Made by a program: the position numbers and the translations under genes. A stretch of DNA of 64,000 nucleotides from Agarilytica rhodophyticola (lineage in GTDB: Bacteria; Pseudomonadota; Gammaproteobacteria; Pseudomonadales; Cellvibrionaceae): positions 6,592,991 to 6,656,990 of the forward strand of contig NZ_CP020038.1 in the NCBI RefSeq assembly GCF_002157225.2, given 5' to 3'. This document shows, in pieces, positions 18,172-28,365 of this stretch. The number at the start of each line of letters is the position of its first letter. The stretch's first letter is position 1. Under the pieces are notes generated by a model. That model was not told the DNA's origin and made no database searches. It saw nothing but the letters and a program-made list of their open reading frames with translations.

Positions 18172-21108
18172 ATGTTCTCCATAAACAAAGATTCATTATT
18201 CAGTACTGTATCCTACTCTCGCGGTTTTCTAATCACGATATGTTTGTCTTTTTCGCTAGCCATAGTAATCGGTCTTTTTATAACAGTTCCTTATATTGAA
18301 AAATCTATACTAGAAATACAAGAAACAGCAAGCCAAACTGAAAAAAAATTGACCAGCGAATATCTAGAGCGTTTTGTTTTGGATAGAGTTTCTGTATTAC
18401 AAGATATTTCGCGTTATCCCATAGTTAAAAATGCCGTTATGGGTTCTGGTATTTCTCAAGCAGACTTAAGTGATTTTCTGGATGATATCACCATTCTAGG
18501 AAAACATGAGAATATGACACTACTCAATATAGCCGCCGAGTCCGTCTATTCTCGCACCGTAAGTATGCAATTTGAATATGATATGGAAAGCCCATGGTTT
18601 AATAGACTAATCGAGGGCGAAAGTCCTTTTGAAGTCAATCTTGTACACCAAGAAAATATAAACTACTTCCAATTAGCAGTTCCAGTGGACTTAAGGAATT
18701 CAGTAGAAGGCATCTTAGTGAGCGAGATTGAAATAGATCTACTAGCTATGATTTCCTTATTCTTCTCTTCTGGTGAAAGATCTTTAACACTTAGTAAGAA
18801 TGGAGTAACACTAGATTCGGCTTCGAGTGGAGCCCCAAAACAAACCTTGACTTTAACACATACCATACCTTCGCTTAGTATCGAAATGCAATACAAAATC
18901 GACACGCAAAATATGGCCGCGCAAAAAGATGCGTTTTTGTGGAGAATTATGGGTAGTATTGCTTTAACGATGGGATTAACTTTCCTCGTCATACTAGTTT
19001 CAGGCAACATAACCATTATTGCTCCCTATAAGCGATTACAGGAAATAACTGAGGAGCGAAACCAAGCGAGGATAGCAGCAGAAGAATCAGTTCGTGTTAA
19101 GGGCGAATTCCTTGCAAGTATGAGTCATGAAATTCGTACACCACTTAATGGCGTATTGGGAATGCTCAGCCTACTAATGAGAGGAGACTTGAAGGATCAA
19201 CAAAGACACTATGCAAAGCTGGCTAAAACAAGTGCCGAATCATTGCTGACCTTAATAAATGACATACTAGATTTCTCGAAAATAGAGGCAGGCAAGTTAG
19301 ACTTAGAAATTATTGACTTTAATTTAAGCACTCATCTCGAAGAATTTGCTAACGCGATGGGCTATCGTGCTCAAGAGAAGAAAAATGAGTTACTTTTAGA
19401 TAGCAGAAAGATAACACATTCAATGGTAAAAGGTGATCCAGGTAGGCTTAGACAGATACTCACAAACCTAGTAGGAAATGCAATAAAGTTCACTCAAAAA
19501 GGCGAAATAGTTATCCGAACTGAACTTATATTAGAAGATAATGGTAAAGCAAAATTTATATGTTCAGTAAAAGATTCAGGTATTGGGATACCCAAAAATA
19601 AAATAAATAAATTATTTAAATCCTTCAGTCAAGTGGATGCTTCCACAACACGTAAATATGGTGGTACAGGCTTGGGGCTCGCAATAGTCAAGCAACTATG
19701 TGAATTGATGGATGGTTCTATTTCCGTAATTAGTGAAGAAGGTATCGGCAGCGAATTCATATTCAATGTGACATTAGGGATAAGTGAACAAAAAGTACAT
19801 AAGATACCAGCACTTAACATTCACGACAAATACATACTTGTGGTAGACGATAATACGACAAATCGTGAAATTCTGCGGGCTCAACTAGAGAAGTGGGGAG
19901 CAAAAGTCATAGAAGCAATAGATGCTCAAGCAGCGCTAGAAATATTGGAAGATCGTGTAAAAAATAATACGGATGAATTCTTTTCTGTGGCTATTCTAGA
20001 TATGCAAATGCCTGGTATGAATGGCGCATCTTTAGGAAAAAAAATCCGTAAAAATCAAGCTTTCGATAGCATGAAAATGATAATGATGACATCAATGGGA
20101 GAAAGAGGCGACGCCCGTTATTTTGCTGACTTAGGTTTTGCAGCCTACTTCCCAAAGCCATCAACTGAGTCGGAGCTGCATGATGCTCTGGCTATCATCA
20201 TGGAAAACGGCGAAGCTCTAAGTCAAGCTATGCCGTTACTTAATCGACACAATTTAAAACAAAATACTTCCTCTGACAGTTCCATAATTATAACACCCGA
20301 CCAAAGTACGATATCCACAAACCCCCATAGAATAAGGCTCCTACTGGTAGAGGATAACCCAATTAACCAAGAAGTTGCTTTAGGAATACTAGAAGATTTA
20401 TATGTTCATACTGATATTGCTAATAATGGCCTAGAAGCATTAGACGCTTTAGAAAAATCAAATGAACAAACACGCCACAAATTAATACTTATGGATTGCC
20501 AAATGCCAGAGATGGATGGTTACCAAACAACAAAGCAAATCCGAAAAGGCGGAAACAATATACCTAACCCAACTATTCCAATAATTGCAATGACTGCTAA
20601 TGCTATGAAAGGCGACAAAGAAAAATGCCTTGCATCTGGTATGGACGATTATCTCACAAAACCTATAGACCCCGACGAACTTACAAAAAAACTGAAAAAG
20701 TGGCTTAACAGCGAATTAATTACTGAGGTCAAAGACCTAGGAGATAAAAAAATATCAAATGTTGTATCTCTAACAGAGAGCATATGGGACAAAGAATCTG
20801 CGTTGAAGCGAGTAAGAGGAAAAGAAGAACGTCTAAACACCTTAGTTAACATGTTTCTCGATAATATACCAGATAAAATAGATAGTCTTAAAGAAAATAT
20901 TGCCCAAGGCAGCACAGAAGAAGCAAGCGCTATTGCTCATTCTATCAAAGGTTCCGTCTCTAATTTAGGCGCTATAAAGTTACAGGAAATATCACAAGAA
21001 ATTGAGCTAGCAAAAAACGACGAGAATAAAATGAAAGAACTATTACCTGAATTTATAAAGCAATATGAACTTCTAAAAGAAACCTTAGAAAATCACTCTT
21101 CAAGATAA
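18172..21108 (+). CDS. Hybrid sensor kinase: HisKA-HATPase-REC-REC-HPt
   Basis: 978 residues. Two membrane segments (about 17-40 and 254-278) bracket a periplasmic sensor region. Then come HisKA with His319 in '[10 protein letters not shown]', an ATPase domain ('[11 protein letters not shown]', '[13 protein letters not shown]'), a receiver with Asp610 in '[11 protein letters not shown]', a second receiver with Asp775 in '[11 protein letters not shown]', and an HPt domain with His923 in 'AHSIKGS'. All phosphorelay residues are present, so this is a complete four-step relay ending in HPt. The output regulator is not in the neighbourhood. The adjacent binding-protein gene suggests that ligand state is passed to the periplasmic loop. 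Confidence 0.93.
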   Translation: MFSINKDSLFSTVSYSRGFLITICLSFSLAIVIGLFITVPYIEKSILEIQETASQTEKKLTSEYLERFVLDRVSVLQDISRYPIVKNAVMGSGISQADLSDFLDDITILGKHENMTLLNIAAESVYSRTVSMQFEYDMESPWFNRLIEGESPFEVNLVHQENINYFQLAVPVDLRNSVEGILVSEIEIDLLAMISLFFSSGERSLTLSKNGVTLDSASSGAPKQTLTLTHTIPSLSIEMQYKIDTQNMAAQKDAFLWRIMGSIALTMGLTFLVILVSGNITIIAPYKRLQEITEERNQARIAAEESVRVKGEFLASMSHEIRTPLNGVLGMLSLLMRGDLKDQQRHYAKLAKTSAESLLTLINDILDFSKIEAGKLDLEIIDFNLSTHLEEFANAMGYRAQEKKNELLLDSRKITHSMVKGDPGRLRQILTNLVGNAIKFTQKGEIVIRTELILEDNGKAKFICSVKDSGIGIPKNKINKLFKSFSQVDASTTRKYGGTGLGLAIVKQLCELMDGSISVISEEGIGSEFIFNVTLGISEQKVHKIPALNIHDKYILVVDDNTTNREILRAQLEKWGAKVIEAIDAQAALEILEDRVKNNTDEFFSVAILDMQMPGMNGASLGKKIRKNQAFDSMKMIMMTSMGERGDARYFADLGFAAYFPKPSTESELHDALAIIMENGEALSQAMPLLNRHNLKQNTSSDSSIIITPDQSTISTNPHRIRLLLVEDNPINQEVALGILEDLYVHTDIANNGLEALDALEKSNEQTRHKLILMDCQMPEMDGYQTTKQIRKGGNNIPNPTIPIIAMTANAMKGDKEKCLASGMDDYLTKPIDPDELTKKLKKWLNSELITEVKDLGDKKISNVVSLTESIWDKESALKRVRGKEERLNTLVNMFLDNIPDKIDSLKENIAQGSTEEASAIAHSIKGSVSNLGAIKLQEISQEIELAKNDENKMKELLPEFIKQYELLKETLENHSSR

Positions 21109-21137
21109 GAACACTTCCATCATATTCATATATCGCT

Positions 21138-21187
21138 AGTATTGGAGCCCACTCACATAGAGATAAGTGAAAGACTCCATACTTTTA
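21138..21187 (+). terminator. Possible terminator of the kinase gene
   Basis: A long-range stem (21138-21147 with 21175-21183, one bulge) with a smaller internal hairpin and TTTT at the end, 30 bases after the kinase stop. It is weak because of the large loop. Confidence 0.35.
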
Positions 21188-21199
21188 AAAATCAATTAA

Positions 21200-22471
21200 T
21201 TAGCGGAAGCTTCCTATAGTAGCTCTACGAGTTTCGTGAACACGCTCGTTATCCGCAACAGTGGAATTACCTAGCGCACCACCATTAAATGTTTGATCAT
21301 CTGTCGAGAAGAAACCTATGCGTGGTTGAGGGTTACTGTTGACAGCCATAACAGTTCGGAAGTTTCTTCCAGCATTCACAAATCCATGACCGAAAGCGAA
21401 AGGAGTTCTGGTTGGATCATTGTCGTGACGAGCACCAAATAAATGTCCAAGCTCGTGAACAAAAGTAAATCCTGTACAAGTATAACGTGAAACAAAGAAA
21501 CCATTACTTTGTCCCCCACCAATCGCATTTACTTGCCCACAGGTGCGATCCCCCTGATTATCTGTAATCAAAGCAACGATATCCGCCGAACGATCATCTC
21601 TAACACTGCCGGCGAAATTATCTAAGTAACCATCGTTGGGCGATTGTAGACCTCGAATATTGGCAGAGACACTTGATAGCTCACTTCGGCCAGAACTGAA
21701 TTTTCCTGCATCTTGTAAAACGATATCAATGTTATTGTTTGCATATACATCGTTTGCTTGTGCAATGAAAAAGTTCATTCTATCTACGACGTTATTAGTA
21801 CCGAAGCGATTTAAAGCTGTAGTAGATGCAACTTGTAGTACACGTATTGTTGTCGGAGCTAGAGCAGCACTTGTTAAAGAGTTAGAAGCCGTAAATGAAG
21901 TTTCAACGGGTAGTTCAGTATCTGGTGTATCATCACCTACACCTAATTGACTAAAATCACGTTCGACCATCATATGTTTACCGTTTTCCATAGTCATAAT
22001 TTCGAAAATACGACCATCAACATTAATTTGCCCGAAAACACGATTCTTATTTCTGACAAATACGGCACGATTGGTATTTTTACCTTTAAATTTTCTAGCG
22101 TTTTTCATATTTACTTCGCCAGCCCACGCTTGATAGCCTGAGTTTAGCCAATAGCTTTTAGAAAGTTTTATAGGAAACACCATTCCCGGCCCGAATGGTA
22201 AGTACATTTCATTTATCGAACCATCAAGCATATCAGCATTTAAACGAATCTGATCTGCAGATAAAGTACTTGCGTCACTACTCAACACAGACATAGATGC
22301 ATCGAAAGTTGAGGCTTGCAATGCATTTTTTTCAACAATTTCAAATAATTGAGCGGACTTAGCGGCTTTATTAAATGCACCCTTATCTAAATTTTCTATC
22401 TGTGCTAAGGCAGGTTGTGCTGAAAATAAATAACTTGCTATGGCAGTTGCGAATAATAATTTTTTCTTCAT
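21200..22471 (-). CDS. Exported zinc metalloprotease (metzincin, reprolysin-like M12)
   Basis: 423 residues with a signal peptide (1-23). The zinc site is the full metzincin form: His339, Glu340, His343 and His349 in 'HELGHLFGARHD', with the Met-turn 'RTVMAV' about 40 residues later. The central part ('ANDVYANNNIDIVLQD', 'RDDRSADIVALITDN') matches bacterial reprolysin-like proteases. Residues 24-180 are an N-terminal region, likely a propeptide removed on activation. Secreted protease, substrate unknown. Convergent with the hybrid kinase gene. Its upstream region carries two copies of a 22-base repeat. Confidence 0.9.
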   Translation of the reverse strand: MKKKLLFATAIASYLFSAQPALAQIENLDKGAFNKAAKSAQLFEIVEKNALQASTFDASMSVLSSDASTLSADQIRLNADMLDGSINEMYLPFGPGMVFPIKLSKSYWLNSGYQAWAGEVNMKNARKFKGKNTNRAVFVRNKNRVFGQINVDGRIFEIMTMENGKHMMVERDFSQLGVGDDTPDTELPVETSFTASNSLTSAALAPTTIRVLQVASTTALNRFGTNNVVDRMNFFIAQANDVYANNNIDIVLQDAGKFSSGRSELSSVSANIRGLQSPNDGYLDNFAGSVRDDRSADIVALITDNQGDRTCGQVNAIGGGQSNGFFVSRYTCTGFTFVHELGHLFGARHDNDPTRTPFAFGHGFVNAGRNFRTVMAVNSNPQPRIGFFSTDDQTFNGGALGNSTVADNERVHETRRATIGSFR

Positions 22472-23249
22472 TTTCTTACCTCTTATAATAATTTCTCTAG
22501 TTGAAATGGGTATTATTTAATTGGGCATTAACACTTCTTAAAAAAGATATGTTATAACGTATTAAAAGATATGTTATAACGTATTATTAGAATTAATTTT
22601 GTGAATAACTGTTTTAACGAAAAATATAATTTTCAAAAAACTTTCGCTAATTTAATTAATTAATACTTTGATTTTTTTAATCTGTGTTGTATTGCGAACA
22701 AGGAAATATCAGCTTGCTATAAAATTTATACTCACAGTTAGTATTTAGGCGCCATATTTTTCATCCTAGTAAAACTCGTGAGTTTTTTTTACGAAAAATT
22801 ACTATTTATTTCGGCATTTCATCAAATGAATTCATCATGCAGACAAATCATTTTTTCTAAAACAAATTATTAAAAAATTCGACAAAGCATAGACATGCAA
22901 ATAGTTTGCACTAAAAATCGTCATTTAAAATAATTAATTTCGTTATTGATCTATGTATTTTCTTATTTTTTAAAATTCTTGTTGTCATGTACTCGCTTAA
23001 AAATTTACAATAAAAACGAAGTATTCGATAAGAATAAAATTCTGTATTTTATAAAATTTCTTTCGATAAAATTTATGAAGTGTAATGAATGAGATAAATT
23101 CTTATAGAGAATTGAAGAAAATAAAGTAGTAAATTAAAAACCATAAATCAGAGTGGATAGATGCAAAGTACTCTATCTACTTAACTAGGTGTTGAATAAT
23201 TATTAATACAGATTATAATCTATAGACTTTTTAACATGTATTTTTACTT
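22472..23249. other. Very AT-rich gene-free stretch
   Basis: About 780 bases between the divergent protease and GST-like genes, clearly richer in A/T than the coding parts. Apart from the tandem repeat at 22542-22585, I see only A/T runs. No ORF of note, no strong terminator. Confidence 0.6.
22542..22585. repeat. Two contiguous copies of a 22-base unit with palindromic core
   Basis: Copies at 22542-22563 and 22564-22585 are identical. Each contains the palindrome GTTATAAC within ATGTTATAACGTAT. They lie 71-114 bases before the protease start codon, in the place of an operator. The centres are 22 bases apart (about two helical turns), a spacing that lets two protein dimers bind side by side. 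The GTTAT/ATAAC half-sites resemble those of Zur boxes, but the spacing is different. Confidence 0.7.
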
Positions 23250-23885
23250 ATGAGTCCCATTCTCTACTCATTTAGGCGTTGCCCTTATGCTATGCGTGCA
23301 AGGCTAGCAATCAAATCAAGCGGTATTCGTGTTCAATTAAGAGAAATAGTACTTCGTAATAAGCCCAGCGAAATGTTGGCAGTTTCTCCCAAAGGCACTG
23401 TTCCAGTACTAACAATGCCTGATAATAAAGTTATTGATGAGAGTTTAGATATTATGCTGTGGGCTCTCGAGCAAAATGATCCAAACAACTGGTTAGCTGG
23501 AAACCCTGTTGCTGAAGCTACGTGCGCTCTAATACATGAAAATGATTACGTTTTTAAAAAATGGCTTGATAAGTATAAATACTATGATCGTTATCCTGAA
23601 TATCCTCAAGCGTATTATCGAACTAAGGGAGAGGCATTCTTAGAAAAACTCGAACTAAGGCTTCACAGTACTCAGTATTTAACGAATGAAAACATCGGAT
23701 TTTCCGATGTTGCAATTTTTCCATTTATTAGACAGTTTGCCAATACAGACAAAGAATGGTTTTATTCAACAAATTATTATCAATTACAGAAATGGCTCAG
23801 CAACCTTGTCGAATCAGAACTATTTAATTCTATTATGAAGAAATATGCGCCCTGGGAAAGATCAGAAGCTATTATTTATTTATAA
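23250..23885 (+). CDS. Glutathione S-transferase-like protein
   Basis: 211 residues. Residues 1-80 have the thioredoxin-like GST N-domain with 'RRCPYAMRARLAI' (Cys at position 9 as possible active-site residue), 'SPKGTVPVL' carrying the cis-proline, and 'DESLDIMLWAL' for glutathione binding. The C-terminal helical domain is shorter and less typical. Similar proteins are related to glutaredoxin 2 and YfcG-type GSTs. The substrate is unknown. It stands alone in an AT-rich stretch; no close operon partner. Confidence 0.83.
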   Translation: MSPILYSFRRCPYAMRARLAIKSSGIRVQLREIVLRNKPSEMLAVSPKGTVPVLTMPDNKVIDESLDIMLWALEQNDPNNWLAGNPVAEATCALIHENDYVFKKWLDKYKYYDRYPEYPQAYYRTKGEAFLEKLELRLHSTQYLTNENIGFSDVAIFPFIRQFANTDKEWFYSTNYYQLQKWLSNLVESELFNSIMKKYAPWERSEAIIYL

Positions 23886-24044
23886 TCTTCGCTCAACTTG
23901 CACCTAAATATCACTATACTAATAGTATATTGGCGAACCTCCAGTCTTTAAATGAGAAATACAAATATTAATAAATATTTATCTAGAAAGTTTTAGAATA
24001 TTACACTCTTATTAAGTTAATTAACAACAATAGATTTAATATTA

Positions 24045-24683
24045 ATGAAAAGTAAAGTAGGCGTTATCGGAGATATTCACGTTGAAGACATACGCTTGGA
24101 AATAATTCTAAACTATCTTGCTTCAGAAGAACTTGACGGTATCTATGCAACAGGTGATATCGTTGACGGAAATGGTTCTGTTGATCGTTGTTGTGAATTA
24201 TTAAAAATATACAGTGTGATATCAGTCTTAGGTAATCATGATCAATGGTGCTTAGAAGAAGTTAATAGACATGTCGATAATGCTTCTAAAAAATCTCACC
24301 TGGAATTATCAACTCATAGCTTTCTTTCCTCACTGCCTAAAACTCAGATAGTCGATACTGTACGAGGGAAGGCCATGCTATGCCATGGTTTAGGTGAAAG
24401 TAATATGGCCTCAGTAAAGGATTGGGATTCTGTGGATTCTATCTTTAATAATTTGGAACTTTGGGCTCTTCATAGAAACTCGGAGTTAAAGTTTGTGTTC
24501 AATGGTCACTCCCATCGACCAAATGTTCACACTTTTTCTCATCTTACAGTTATTAATGCTGGAGCACTAAATAATAAGGAAATTGCATGCAGCGCAATAG
24601 TCGACTTTCAAAACAATAAAGTCAGATACTATGGAGTTGATGAACTACTTAGTATATTTTTTTGGAAAGAATTTGATTTTTGA
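24045..24683 (+). CDS. Metallophosphoesterase (YfcE-like)
   Basis: 212 residues with the five metal motifs of calcineurin-like phosphoesterases in order: 'GDIHVED' (8-14), 'ATGDIVDGNG' (36-45), 'LGNHDQW' (near 64), 'CHGLGES' and 'NGHSHRPN'. The short size and 'INAGALNN' ending fit the YfcE group, which hydrolyses small phosphodiesters. The physiological substrate is unknown. The gene lies 159 bases after the GST-like gene, in the same direction. Confidence 0.88.
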   Translation: MKSKVGVIGDIHVEDIRLEIILNYLASEELDGIYATGDIVDGNGSVDRCCELLKIYSVISVLGNHDQWCLEEVNRHVDNASKKSHLELSTHSFLSSLPKTQIVDTVRGKAMLCHGLGESNMASVKDWDSVDSIFNNLELWALHRNSELKFVFNGHSHRPNVHTFSHLTVINAGALNNKEIACSAIVDFQNNKVRYYGVDELLSIFFWKEFDF

Positions 24684-25723
24684 TTTGATTCAGACCATTA
24701 ACGTCCAATGGAAAATGGGTGGTGTTATATCTTGCTCTTTTGCCTCGATTCCGTCACTGCTCATAAATTTTAATGTATAAGAAAGGTAAAAAATTAAAAT
24801 AATTATCGGCATTAACGCTAAAATTTTATTTTTCCCAAAGAAAAGTTAATAATAATTAAACTAATATAGAGTCAAATTTCTTACTATTACTTTGTAATTT
24901 AAATACGTTTTTATTTTAGATATATGCAAGAAAAAAATGGAATGGAATAGGCAAAAGACAATTTCCATAATTTCAATTCAACTCGTTTACTGTATAAACA
25001 TCAGATATGGTATTAATAAGAATAACTAAGGAACCCTCATCTATACCGAGTAAAAGGTTTCCTTCATGCAAAAATAGCCTGCCTATACTAAAACGAAAAG
25101 TATAAAATTTCAAATATTAGCACCACCTAGAAAAAGATGTCACATTAATGAAATTCTAGATTTCTTTGTTTTAAATTATGTCAACAATAATTAAGAATAT
25201 AGACGTAGAAATTTCTCTCACAATACAAATTCGGATATTTATATTTACCCATACTCTTTACCTAAGATAAGGTGAGTGCATACACACCTAACAAAAATAT
25301 AATTTAGGCAATTTTAATTAATTTTTCGCAATTGACATTTTAAATAAAACCTTAGTTAAGTGTTCTTCTACTAGTATTGAAAATTTTGTGCTTATTAAAT
25401 TTAATTATCTAGCAACCACATAGATTAAAAGTGAACGTCAAAGAAATATCGAAATTTAAATATAAATAGTAAAAATATTTTATTGTTTTCGGCGAAATAC
25501 AAAAGAATAAAGTGACAATATCATTAATGTAACAAGCGGTTCAAACAAAAAATATTTTACTCATGGTAAAATTTTTAAAGACAATAAATAATCTAAAACT
25601 TAGACGATAATAGCTTAAAATATTTAAAGAGTTTCTACCGATTAGAGCATAATAAAAATTATTCCTTACACCATCTCTCAAAAAAATTAACAACTTTAAA
25701 CTAGCTTCGTATCTTTTTATTTT
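24684..25723. other. 1-kb AT-rich gap upstream of the PKS locus
   Basis: The largest gene-free stretch of the window. It holds the promoter for the desaturase-oxidoreductase-PKS operon. A TTGACA at 25332-25337 has no good -10 partner at 16-18 bases. An inverted repeat at 25028-25064 (AAGGAA arms, long loop) is the only hairpin I noticed. No convincing ORF or RNA gene. The base composition differs from the flanking housekeeping genes and fits an acquired region, but that is inference. Confidence 0.55.
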
Positions 25724-26794
25724 ATGAAAATACATCAGAAAGATTATGATATAGCAAGAAAAATTAGCGAAGAACAAAGTAACGACTTCCCATTTTTAAC
25801 TGATAATCAATGCCATGACATTGACAAAAAATCAGCTTCTTACCAGGAATGGTTTAATTGCCATACAAAAATTCATAATATTATTTGCATATTTGTCACG
25901 ACAATAATATTTTTTTCTGATTTTATTGTGTTGGTAAAGTTTCCTGAGTTATTTACATTTGACCCAAAATCGAGTGCTATTCCTTGGCAGGCAATTGTCA
26001 TAGGTATTTTGCATGGCTGGTTAATGTGTGGATTAGCAACATATTTTGTACATGAGGTCTCTGCACACAATATGTTTTTTCGTGGAAAGTCATCATTTGT
26101 CAAATGGCTCAACAATATTGGGAAAAATATATGTCGGCTTTCTTTCGCTGATCCTCATTATTATTCTCAAGGACACCGCAAACATCATCAATATTTTACC
26201 ACAGAAAAAGATGGATCATTTTCAAATTTTGTCGATTTAAGAAGATTGTTACTGAGTCTTATTCCAGCGGCCCCTTTAATGAGTTTTTCTGATTTTTTTC
26301 CTTGGCGACCTCAAGAAAAGACACCAAGTAGAAGACTATCATCGATTTTGGGTAAAGTTTACGTTGGCTTTTATGCAGTTATTATGATTCCAAAGTTTGG
26401 AATTGTTTACAGCATTATTGTATTAATTATGGCCGGCTCATGGATGTCTTATATTTTTGATCGGTTAAGAGAGTCAACTGAACATTTCATGATGCCAATG
26501 GATAAACACAATGGTACACGCCAACTAGGCCTAGGTTTCTGGGGCTTACTACTTGGTGGCGGCCCGTGGGGTCAGCCGTGCCATATGAGCCATCATTTGG
26601 CACCAGGTTTACCTTGGTACTTGCAAATTCGTTTGCATTTTTACCTGAAAAAAACCCTAACACCAGAACAAAAAAAAGTATTTTTTTTAACTCCATTTAT
26701 AGGTTTTCCTAAGCTATTTATCAAGCTAGTCAAAACCAATATGCAAATAAAAGGTGATAGCTCTTGGTTAGTGCCTACAAAAAAAACCAGCTAA
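25724..26794 (+). CDS. Membrane fatty acid desaturase
   Basis: 356 residues with about four membrane segments and the three histidine boxes of acyl desaturases: H110xxxxH115 ('HEVSAHN'), H151xxHH155 ('HRKHH') and H287xxHH291 ('HMSHH'). Such enzymes insert double bonds into acyl chains using a di-iron centre. It is the first gene of a tight three-gene set. The next frame opens before this one ends (31-base overlap), which implies translational coupling with the FAD oxidoreductase and, through it, the PKS. Thus it probably acts on the product or a precursor of the PKS. The exact bond position cannot be predicted. No clear ribosome site is visible before ATG 25724. Confidence 0.9.
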   Translation: MKIHQKDYDIARKISEEQSNDFPFLTDNQCHDIDKKSASYQEWFNCHTKIHNIICIFVTTIIFFSDFIVLVKFPELFTFDPKSSAIPWQAIVIGILHGWLMCGLATYFVHEVSAHNMFFRGKSSFVKWLNNIGKNICRLSFADPHYYSQGHRKHHQYFTTEKDGSFSNFVDLRRLLLSLIPAAPLMSFSDFFPWRPQEKTPSRRLSSILGKVYVGFYAVIMIPKFGIVYSIIVLIMAGSWMSYIFDRLRESTEHFMMPMDKHNGTRQLGLGFWGLLLGGGPWGQPCHMSHHLAPGLPWYLQIRLHFYLKKTLTPEQKKVFFLTPFIGFPKLFIKLVKTNMQIKGDSSWLVPTKKTS

Positions 26795-28365
26795 ATGACA
26801 CACATTATGATGCAATAGTAATCGGTTCCGGGATAGGAGGTTTAGTCACGGCAGCTTTGTTATCGAGACAGGGTAAAAAAGTTATCGTGCTAGAAAAAAA
26901 TCATGTTATTGGTGGTTTAACTCATTCATTTAATAGAAAACGTTATGAATGGGATTCTGGATTTCATTACATCGGCAATACACACAACAAGACGCATATT
27001 CTACGTCAAACTTTTGATTACATTACATTAGGTAGACTTCAATGGACAAAAATAGATGGCGCTTACGATCGTATATTTATATCAAACCGTCAGATTTCCT
27101 TAGCGGCAAAAGTAGAAGGTTTCGTTGAATCTCTGAAAATTGAGTTTCCAGAAGAAAGCTCGGCGATTGACCAATACCTAAAGCTTATTAAAAGAGTTAG
27201 CGATTTATCGTACTATTACTTTGCAGAAAAATTACTACCCAACTGGCTAGGGTATCTACTTTATCCATTTTTGGTTGGGCGATTTCGTAAATATTCTGAC
27301 AAAACAACGAAAGAGGTGTTAGAAACTCTAACAACAAATAAAGAACTAGTTAGAGTACTTTGTGCACGTTATGGAAATTATGGTTTACCACCAGGAAAAA
27401 GCAGTTTTGCGATGCATGCACTCGCTGTTTTCTCATACTTGGATGGGGCAAATTATCCCGCAGGTGGCGGTGGCGAGATACCTCGTCTTATTGCTAAAAC
27501 TGCAGAAGAATTTGGATGCACTCTACGAACCAAAGCTTCTGTAAAAAAAATTATCCATACAGCAAACAAAGCTACCGGTGTTGAACTAGAAGACGGAGCA
27601 ATTATAAAAGCTAATTATATTATTAGTAACGTTAATTTTCATACCTCATATAACAAATTGTTGTCACTACCAGAATCGGCCAAACGAGAAAAACAAGAAC
27701 TTAATAGTTCCGTCTCACACATGGCGCTTTATGTCGGCCTCAAGGGTAATTGCCAAGAGCTACAATTAGAAACTGCCAATCACTGGCATTTATGTGAGGG
27801 GGATTTGGATGAAAACTTAGATAACTATCTTTCACAGCCGGACTCTCCTTTTCCATTTTTTTTTGTTGATTCCCCATCGGCAAAAAATAGTCGCTGGCAA
27901 AGAGAAAAGCCTGACATATCAACACTTTCTATTATCGTTCCTGCCAATTTTCGATGGTTTGAACAATGGCAGCACCAACCTTGGAAAAAACGAGGCCAGG
28001 AATACCTTCAATTAAAAGATAAATTTAGTCAAAGAATCTTACATACTCTCTATAGCTATTACCCACAGCTGAAAGGCAAAGTAAGCTTTCACGAGCTTTC
28101 AACACCTCTTTCTACAAAGCATTTCTGTCAACAACCTTTTGGTGGTATGTATGGCTATGAGCATTCTCCTGAGCGTTTTAAAAAACGTTGGCTACGACCA
28201 GCATCACCAATTAAGGGATTATTCTTTGTTGGGCAAGATGTGATTACAGGCGGGGTTGGTGCATCCACCATATCAGCTTTACTTGCATGCTCACTTATAT
28301 TGAAAAAGAACGTAATGAGTTTAATTCCACAACTAATTAAGCAGGAAAAAAAGGCGTATTTATGA
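26764..28365 (+). CDS. FAD-dependent oxidoreductase, retinol saturase/CrtISO-like
   Basis: 533 residues. It starts with the dinucleotide-binding motif 'IGSGIGG' (20-26), followed by 'VLEKNHVIGGLTHSF' and 'WDSGFHYIG', a signature of the retinol-saturase/carotenoid-isomerase branch of the phytoene desaturase family, and ends with 'FFVGQDVITGGVG' for FAD. Such enzymes reduce, isomerise or desaturate conjugated polyene chains. The start is TTG 26764, 31 bases inside the desaturase gene, supported by AAGGTGA about six bases before it. An ATG at 26795 is out of frame. The PKS gene starts 4 bases before this stop, so the three genes are coupled. Confidence 0.85.
   Translation: MVSAYKKNQLNDTHYDAIVIGSGIGGLVTAALLSRQGKKVIVLEKNHVIGGLTHSFNRKRYEWDSGFHYIGNTHNKTHILRQTFDYITLGRLQWTKIDGAYDRIFISNRQISLAAKVEGFVESLKIEFPEESSAIDQYLKLIKRVSDLSYYYFAEKLLPNWLGYLLYPFLVGRFRKYSDKTTKEVLETLTTNKELVRVLCARYGNYGLPPGKSSFAMHALAVFSYLDGANYPAGGGGEIPRLIAKTAEEFGCTLRTKASVKKIIHTANKATGVELEDGAIIKANYIISNVNFHTSYNKLLSLPESAKREKQELNSSVSHMALYVGLKGNCQELQLETANHWHLCEGDLDENLDNYLSQPDSPFPFFFVDSPSAKNSRWQREKPDISTLSIIVPANFRWFEQWQHQPWKKRGQEYLQLKDKFSQRILHTLYSYYPQLKGKVSFHELSTPLSTKHFCQQPFGGMYGYEHSPERFKKRWLRPASPIKGLFFVGQDVITGGVGASTISALLACSLILKKNVMSLIPQLIKQEKKAYL

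Noticed and set aside
22542-22585. Repeat pair as a small CRISPR array
   Set aside because: The two copies are contiguous without a spacer, and no cas genes are present.
25541-25777. Leftward 78-codon frame before the desaturase
   Set aside because: It overlaps the desaturase start, is composed of A/T-driven hydrophobic and lysine codons, and has no plausible start region.
26795-26820. ATG directly after the desaturase stop as start of the FAD oxidoreductase
   Set aside because: It is out of frame and runs into a stop after a few codons. TTG 26764 is in frame and has AAGGTGA before it.
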